Assembly: GCA_032622095.1 (NCBI GenBank)
Contig: CP136062.1
Location: forward strand, 196,237,887-196,301,886
Reading direction: 5' to 3'
Source: Siphonodentalium dalli
Taxonomy: Eukaryota > Mollusca > Scaphopoda > Gadilida > Siphonodentaliidae
DNA: 64,000 nucleotides
Numbering within the stretch: position 1 is the first letter of the stretch; each line of letters opens with the position of its first letter. Shown here one piece after another: positions 58,891 through 64,000 of this stretch. Below the pieces are notes generated by a model. It saw only the letters and a list, made by a program, of their open reading frames with translations. It made no database searches and was not told the DNA's origin. A program made the translations under genes and the position numbers.

Positions 58891-60560
58891 GTATCGAATA
58901 CTGAAATAATGAAGAAGTCACTGCAGTTGTATATATCATTTATGTGGTCACAATATATGCATGTATAATGCAACATGTAAGTTGACATGACCTCTGTTCT
59001 AGTTGGCTTATGATTGAGTTCTGAAGTGCTCTTCGCACTGTCAGGTTTACTTGATCAATACTCCAGCAATGTTCAGAATCCTATTCCACGACGCTCGTAT
59101 GAAACGTCTAGAAAATAGAATCCATATTTAATAAATCCTTCAGACATTCAGTTTTACCGATCGCCTGAATCAACATCTGACTGTTCGAAGCGGTTCCACT
59201 CAATTGTTGTTTTCAGAAGAAGTCGTCGCAATGTACAGTGCTAGTACGCACTACGCAGTAGATCGAACGATTATCTTACGGTGTTCGAGATGTTGTTGTT
59301 GTTATTGTTGACATAATCATATTCATACTGCTGTTGTTAGTACTTGTCACACACACCCTAAGTTCTCCACCGGATTTTGACAGACAATCCCTGCAACTCT
59401 TGGAACAGTGATAATCACAGTAATACTGACAGTGAATGAGTTATAGATACTGACAGTGATACATCAACATCATACAGTCCTCAAATTCGGTTGCTTAATT
59501 CAGATCTTCGTCGGCATTCTGGGTCAATATTAAAAACAAGCTCTCAAATGCATCTTCGGTATCTGCTACAGGTACAGGATATAGTCCAGAGTCCGTATAT
59601 CATCGCAGTTTTCATGTTCAGGGTCATTTTCTGACGCGAAAATGTTTGAGAACATGCATTTTTTTTTTGCAGCGGGGATATCCCATGTTGACGTCACGGA
59701 TTTTGCAGTTAGGTGACTCCAGCAAGATTGGTGGCGCCCCTAGCGTTAATTTAATATTGGTGGCGCCCCTAGCGTTCATTGGTTTGTAAACGGAAGCTAT
59801 TAATTCTGTAGACTCGTCCATTAATTCAGCATTTTTAGTCATTGGTTTCACCGGAAATAGTTGATTCCGCTATTAGACATTGATTTCGAATTCCTAATCA
59901 TTGGTTTGATCGGAAATAGTAGATTGCGCAATGGACCTATCCGTACGTCCCGCCCACCTGTAGACTGCATGGTTACTGTTACTACGCACCACAAGCCATC
60001 TCAATTCCGCTATCTCTTCAGTGCTAAAATAGCTTCCGATGAGAAAGAACTGTGTTGTTAAACGCCATGTAACACGATAATATAGCTTCGTTCTGAATAT
60101 CACGATTTTCAAGATACCTTTGTGTGTATATATGCAACATGTAAAAGTGACTGTCGTTAGATATAAACAAAAATAGAACCAGTTTAAAAAAAAAACAGGT
60201 GTGATTGTTAGGCCACTTCCGATAAACAACAAAGATAGATGTTTAGGCATACGTTGAATCAAACGGTGTAAATGAAGCCATTATGAAACTTCAATATCAA
60301 ATAGCAAATTTAATATCGAAGCTATGCTAATGGTTCACACCTTGATGAAATAAACCAAACGGGGGTGTACATGTGGTAATTAATCTATAATCTCTCTTTT
60401 GTCGAAATAAATATAACGATATCAGTTTACTAACACGAGCGTCCTGAATGAACCCTGGTGACATCAGGCCGGATGCAAAGGATTATCAAATAATGGCCTT
60501 TTAAAATTCCACATCCTATATTTGCCGTAAATAATGTACATTAAAGAAAACGCCGACTAT
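58891..60560. other. No supported gene; repeat copy at 59.7-59.95 kb
   Basis: 59725-59945 contains two GGTGGCGCCCCTAGCGTT units and three CATTGGTTTxxxxGGAAAT units, and is the inverse partner of 49.6-50.2 kb. The rest of the interval has only short frames. Confidence 0.45.
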
Positions 60561-60786
60561 CATCGAGTCAGTTACACATGTTGCCATGTCGAGGCAACAA
60601 TGGCACAAAGTGAACTTGTTCGGCGAAGGTTGCGTGTATACACCGCGAAGCACGTGCAATGTGTGAAATTTCGTGTATTTCTCTTGGAAAACATCTGTTG
60701 ATTCTCATTTACACGTACATTGTCGGAGGAAGCTTTAGATTTTCAAACGGATTCAGTAAGATCGACGTTCGCACGAGATCATACAG
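60560..60786 (+). other. Candidate untranslated first exon
   Basis: A CpG-containing segment with several short ATG frames (one of 33 codons from 60602) ends at CATACAG followed by GTTAGTGTG, a very good donor at 60787. The frame across the junction has a stop a short way upstream and no ATG, so it would be noncoding. It could be the 5' end of a gene continuing to 62987, but no promoter motif is clear. Confidence 0.25.
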
Positions 60787-60861
60787 GTTAGTGTGAATAG
60801 CAGACATTCGAACTCAATATTACCACGATACATTTATAACGAAAAACACTTCACATAAAAC

Positions 60862-61037
60862 TATGGAATCCTATTAGGGCCACTTGCTAATGGCGCTTTC
60901 GGCGCACTTTTTGTCGCTTTCGGCGATTTCGGCGCGCGCCGAAACAACGCTAATGGCGCACTTTTTGTCGCTTTCGGCGCGATGCGCCGAAAGCGCCGGC
61001 CGAAAGCGACAAAAAGTGCGCCGATCGGATTCCATAT
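60862..61037. repeat. GC-rich GGCGC hairpin element
   Basis: Ends TATGGAATCC / GGATTCCATA, and arms GCGCACTTTTTGTCGCTTTCGG facing CCGAAAGCGACAAAAAGTGCGC, with a direct repeat of GCTAATGGCGCACTTTTTG inside. Strong contrast with its AT-rich surroundings. Likely a snapback MITE; no duplication identified. Confidence 0.75.
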
Positions 61038-61116
61038 TAAACACATACTCGCGGCACAATTAATATTCATAACGCATCATCGATCGGGACTACTATTTCC
61101 ACGTTTTAGTCTGAAA

Positions 61117-61314
61117 TCTCATATATATTTTGAAGACCTCTGTTTGTTTGTTTGTTTGTTTGTCTGTCTGTCTGTCATTTATACAAATCTACGATTCTCG
61201 ACCGATCGGGACGAAACTTGGTACGTGTGAGTAGTTTTACCAGGCGGTGAACGTTGTCGTATTGGCGAAATTTGGTTTTTGAATAGCCCGGACAACGTCG
61301 GGCTCATCGGCTAG
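61117..61314 (+). mobile_element. Helitron (second family), short copy A
   Basis: Starts TCTCATATATATTTTG after A and ends with hairpin GCCCGGACAACGTCGGGC and TCATCGGCTAG. Only 198 bp: the 5' block (TTTGTTTG microsatellite, CTACGATTCTCGACCGATC) runs directly into the 3' block, an internally deleted minimal copy. The next Helitron begins at the next base. Confidence 0.88.
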
Positions 61315-61604
61315 TCTCATATATATTTTGAAGACCTCTGTCTGTTTGTATGTATGTATGTTTGTCTGTCATTAATACAAATCTACGATTCTCGACCGAT
61401 CGGGACGAAACTTGGTACGTGTGTGTAGTTTGACCAGGCGGTCGACATTGTCGTATTGGCGAGCCCGTGTGGCGCCCATGCAGCGCATGCGCAGACGATA
61501 TCTCGGAAACGGGTGGAGCTATCGACTTGAAATTTGCTATGTGAATGTATCTTGCCCCGGATACGAATTTTATCGGGTCGCCGAGCCCACGACCCGATAA
61601 AATA
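61315..61604 (+). mobile_element. Helitron (second family), copy B, altered 3' end
   Basis: Starts TCTCATATATATTTTG directly after the CTAG of copy A. It follows the family through CATGCGCAGACGATATC and GATACGAATTTTATCGG, then ends not in the usual hairpin plus CTAG but in a new inverted repeat: ATTTTATCGGGTCG (61567-61580) and CGACCCGATAAAAT (61590-61603). Confidence 0.8.
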
Positions 61605-61992
61605 CATAATTAAAAAACATCATACAAAAAAATACCAGAGTTCCGGGAAGGAGACATAAATTCTTTGGATATAGGGATGCTGATAATTTGTAATTAGGGA
61701 TTTTATTGTTGATCATATACTCACAGTTGACTGTTGAGTACTCAGGCTAATTAAAACAGGTTAAAATTAGCCCAATGCTCCTCTTGTGTTGCTAGGTGAT
61801 ACACCAGGTCATACCAATAGTTTATGGGTAGGTTCGATAGTAGTCACAATTACGCTTAAGCGCAAATTCATTACACTTAAGCGTAAATGCCCTATTTGTG
61901 TTTAAGCACAATATGTGGTATAAATTGGGCTTAAGCGCAATTGATTGAGCTTAAGTGCAATTCATTATTAAATGTGAATTTGGCCTCCCATA
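61605..61992 (-). mobile_element. CTTAAG-array element, partial third copy
   Basis: On the minus strand it starts with the terminus TATGGGAGGCCAAATTCAC (ending at 61992 on plus), then the CTTAAG palindrome array, then the block with AGTCAACTGTGAGTA and CCGGAACTCTGG. It is the inverse of 44.42-44.79 plus 47.88-47.96 kb, and lacks the Helitron found there. The rest was lost at the Helitron boundary near 61604. Confidence 0.78.
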
Positions 61993-62082
61993 CATTTTGA
62001 CTTTGTTCGAGTTTGTCATCTGAGACCACAACTTTGGTCGGGAAGTTCTGGAACACTGCTTCGGAATTTCTATCAACTCTTG

Positions 62083-62460
62083 TATGGGAGGCCAAATTCA
62101 CATTTTGCTTCAGCTCAATCCAATTGCGCTTCAGTGTAATCAATTGCGCTTCAGCGCAATTAATTTTCCATATATGGCTAAACCCATGTAAATTAATGAA
62201 TAAATCCAATACAAAATTAATTGCACTGAAGCGCAATTATTTTCCCCCTATATGGCTAAACCGAGTTAATAAATAAATCCAATAAAAAATTAATTGCGAT
62301 GAAGCGCAATTATTTTCCCATATCAGGCTAACCCCAGTTCATGGGTGTATATTGAATTATGCTTCAGCGCAATTGAATTGTGCTTCAGTGCAATTGATAT
62401 GAATCAGGCTGGATTGCGCTGAAGCGCAATTATTAATAAATGTGAATTTGGCCTCCCATA
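62083..62460. mobile_element. TIR element with CTTCAG palindrome array
   Basis: Perfect inverted ends TATGGGAGGCCAAATTCAC / GTGAATTTGGCCTCCCATA and direct repeats CTCTTG (62077-62082 and 62461-62466) as target duplication (6-7 bp depending on where the end is set). The interior is an array of TTGCGCTTCAGCGCAA palindromes and their complements. This is the CTTAAG family with a different central motif. It supplies the true ends of that family. Confidence 0.88.
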
Positions 62461-62986
62461 CTCTTGAGTGTGTTGATAACAATGGATGTTCCAGAATCTT
62501 TTTAAATAAGTTAATTCTACGTCAGCAATATAATTAAAAAAATTACGGGTGTGGTGTCTTGCTTTTGTGTTGTTTATCATTTAATTGGAAACAGAGATCG
62601 AATTGCCGGTGTACATGTTTTATGAACTACCGGTCGGTCGCCCAATAGTTTAGACCCAACTTCCGTTAAAAGACCAGATGAATTTAAGTCCAGACACTAG
62701 TATCACTTAGGTAGTTTTACTATTTGGTGTTTTAACACAGTTACTTCATAAAATTAGTTTAATGACCAACTGATTTATACATATTGTCATAATTATAAGC
62801 AATCAATGTCGTTTTCGATGTGTCTGATACGGAACGACATACTCAGTATAATTTCGCTTGATGAATCATGGTGCTATGTGTTCAGAAAAGCTATAATTTA
62901 TAAATCTTTAAAAATGTAAAGACTATCTTTATGCCAATATATTTCTCTGATGCGGATTATTATTTGCTCAATTTCTTTTGCAACAG

Positions 62987-63268
62987 TTGCACAGAGAGTT
63001 ATGAGCCAGAGTCACACTTTGGATGGAGCAGAACTTGTGGTTACTCCATTCATACCAGTGTCCAGCTCCCAACAAGTGAGGGATAGTCCAGCTACTCCGC
63101 CGCCAAAGAAATGTGCTGTAAAAGTATCTGGCCTGAGATCATCGACGAGTGAAGATACAGTCATATACTACTTCGAGAACAAGCAACGTGCAGGAGGGGA
63201 CAATATAGTAAATCACACTCTCAGTCTAGAGAAAGGGGAGGCCATTCTGCATTATGAGTCAGAGGAAG
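62987..63268 (+). CDS. Tandem-RRM exon of a PARP10/PARP14-like protein
   Basis: 282-nt exon between ATTTCTTTTGCAACAG and GTATGT, phase 1 at both ends (94 codons). Residues 1-22 (AQRVMSQSHTLDGAELVV, PF) are the last helix and strand of one RRM. A Ser/Pro-rich linker follows (SSSQQ, SPATPPPKK). Then comes a second RRM start: RNP2-like CAVKVSGL, the helix ending VIYYFENK, the GG loop, and RNP1-like GEAILHYESEE. The pattern 'SEDTxxxYFENK..GG' is typical of PARP10/PARP14-type RRMs. These proteins are mono-ADP-ribosyltransferases that bind nucleic acid; macrodomain and catalytic exons must lie outside. The ATG at 62950 is in the intron. The rest of both RRMs is on other exons not found here. Confidence 0.85.
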
Positions 63269-63493
63269 GTATGTACTGGTGACCTTCCTAATTAATTAAT
63301 TATGTATTATGTAATTATGTATCCCTGTGAGTGAATTATGTATCCCATATTTGCCAGCCTATTTATCTAACTTCTTACTGAAAATACGAACATCAAACCA
63401 TAAATTGCCAGTTGAAAAAAATAGATGGACGAAAGGAAAAGATAATAACGATTTAAACTGTGTTTTGTGCTGATGAGTACCATTTTATGTATA

Positions 63494-63533
<40 letters not shown>

Positions 63534-64000
63534 GAGACACATCCATAAATTGGAAATTGCATAATTATGAATCGTATGTATACGTGCTGTGTATAGTCAT
63601 TATATTATGGTGAATTTGTTACGGAAGTATGATATGATAATTGTTAACGTATAAATTGGTTGTATAAATTGTTTGTTTGTATATATGTATATATGTTTGG
63701 CTATGTTCCAACCTAAATGTTGGCTTTGCAAATAAACAATCAATCAATCAATGAGTGCAACTGCTTACTAATGATGCCATTTCTGTATATAGCAGCTTTT
63801 TACGGGGGTGGGGTGGCGATATCAATTACTGCTGTCATATGTTTGGTCATCCCATATGGTTCTAGATTACATCTTCAGTAATGTGGTTAGAATATGTTAT
63901 GAAATAAATCATCCCATAAATTTTAATCTGATGTCAAATGGAGCATTCTTGAATTTCTTGACAATATGTTCTCAACTGTTGCATCTTAAATTAACTCTTT
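63269..64000 (+). other. Intron start with TA tract and retroelement tail
   Basis: After the donor the sequence is AT-rich. A (TA)n tract lies at 63489-63528. At 63670-63752 a plus-strand non-LTR or SINE 3' end reads CCAACCTAAATGTTGGC, TTTGCAAATAAAC and then (AATC)4. No further exon was recognised before the window ends. Confidence 0.6.

Larger units (their letters stand above)
41543..62986 (+). other. Possible large intron region filled with repeats
   Basis: If the exons at 40249-41542 and 62987-63268 belong to one gene, this 21-kb interval would be intronic apart from small exons such as the candidate at 57011. The two flanking exons share strand and phase 1. Against simple joining, the exon at 62987 begins inside an RRM whose first two-thirds must come from another exon that I could not find here. 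Treat as a hypothesis. Confidence 0.3.

Noticed and set aside
60602..60703. 33-codon ATG frame as a gene
   Set aside because: Short, no domain, and followed by a stop well before the donor; more like an upstream frame in an untranslated exon, if real.
62950..62986. ATG at 62950 as start codon of the RRM protein
   Set aside because: It lies in the polypyrimidine tract before a good acceptor, and the RRM fragment that follows needs upstream residues from another exon.

Overview
This is a window of animal nuclear DNA, almost certainly from an invertebrate and most likely a marine lophotrochozoan (inference). It is AT-rich and intron-rich, with very few coding exons in 64 kb and a dense, layered population of transposable elements and satellites. 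Several repeats (Helitron/DINE-like elements with central tandem repeats and a terminal hairpin, GGAC-rich arrays, non-LTR tails ending in short tetranucleotide repeats) are of a style common in mollusc and related genomes. No species can be named from the sequence alone. No bacterial or organellar features and no tRNA or rRNA genes were seen.

Coding content is small. The best exon (62987-63268, + strand) encodes the end of one RNA-recognition motif, a linker and the start of a second RRM, of the type found in PARP10/PARP14-family mono-ADP-ribosyltransferases. Both its borders are phase 1, as expected of a tandem-RRM cassette. A long exon at 40249-41542 (+) encodes a disordered Gln/Pro/Tyr/Gly-rich segment with seven 18-residue repeats and also ends in phase 1, so it could belong to the same gene. 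A weak candidate exon at 57011 would fit between them. An isolated possible exon at 10290-10640 is broken by one in-frame TAG.

Layout: 0-6 kb, a 33-bp minisatellite and three Helitrons joined head to tail. 6-11 kb, dispersed repeats, a TTAA-flanked MITE and a hAT MITE. 11-19 kb, a 7.9-kb palindrome with a satellite core, whose right arm alone carries a Harbinger-like and a hAT-like insertion. 19-27 kb, mostly unannotatable DNA with a foldback element that has a second TTAA MITE nested in it. 27-37 kb, a 138-bp satellite running into a 550-bp satellite with trimeric higher-order structure, itself split by a 3.5-kb element rich in ACACA/TGTGT hairpins. 37-44 kb, dispersed repeats, a hAT MITE and the long exon. 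44-49 kb, a nested stack: a CTTAAG-motif element containing a Helitron containing a 5'-truncated LINE. 49-62 kb, more Helitrons, DINE/pearl-like elements and snapback elements. 62-64 kb, a CTTCAG-type TIR element and the RRM exon.

The main value of the window is genomic stratigraphy. Target duplications, empty sites preserved in paralogous copies and exact junctions give the order of many insertions. I found no new multi-gene system; the least familiar elements are the satellite-cored palindrome, the hairpin-array element at 33.4-36.9 kb and the CTTAAG-array family.
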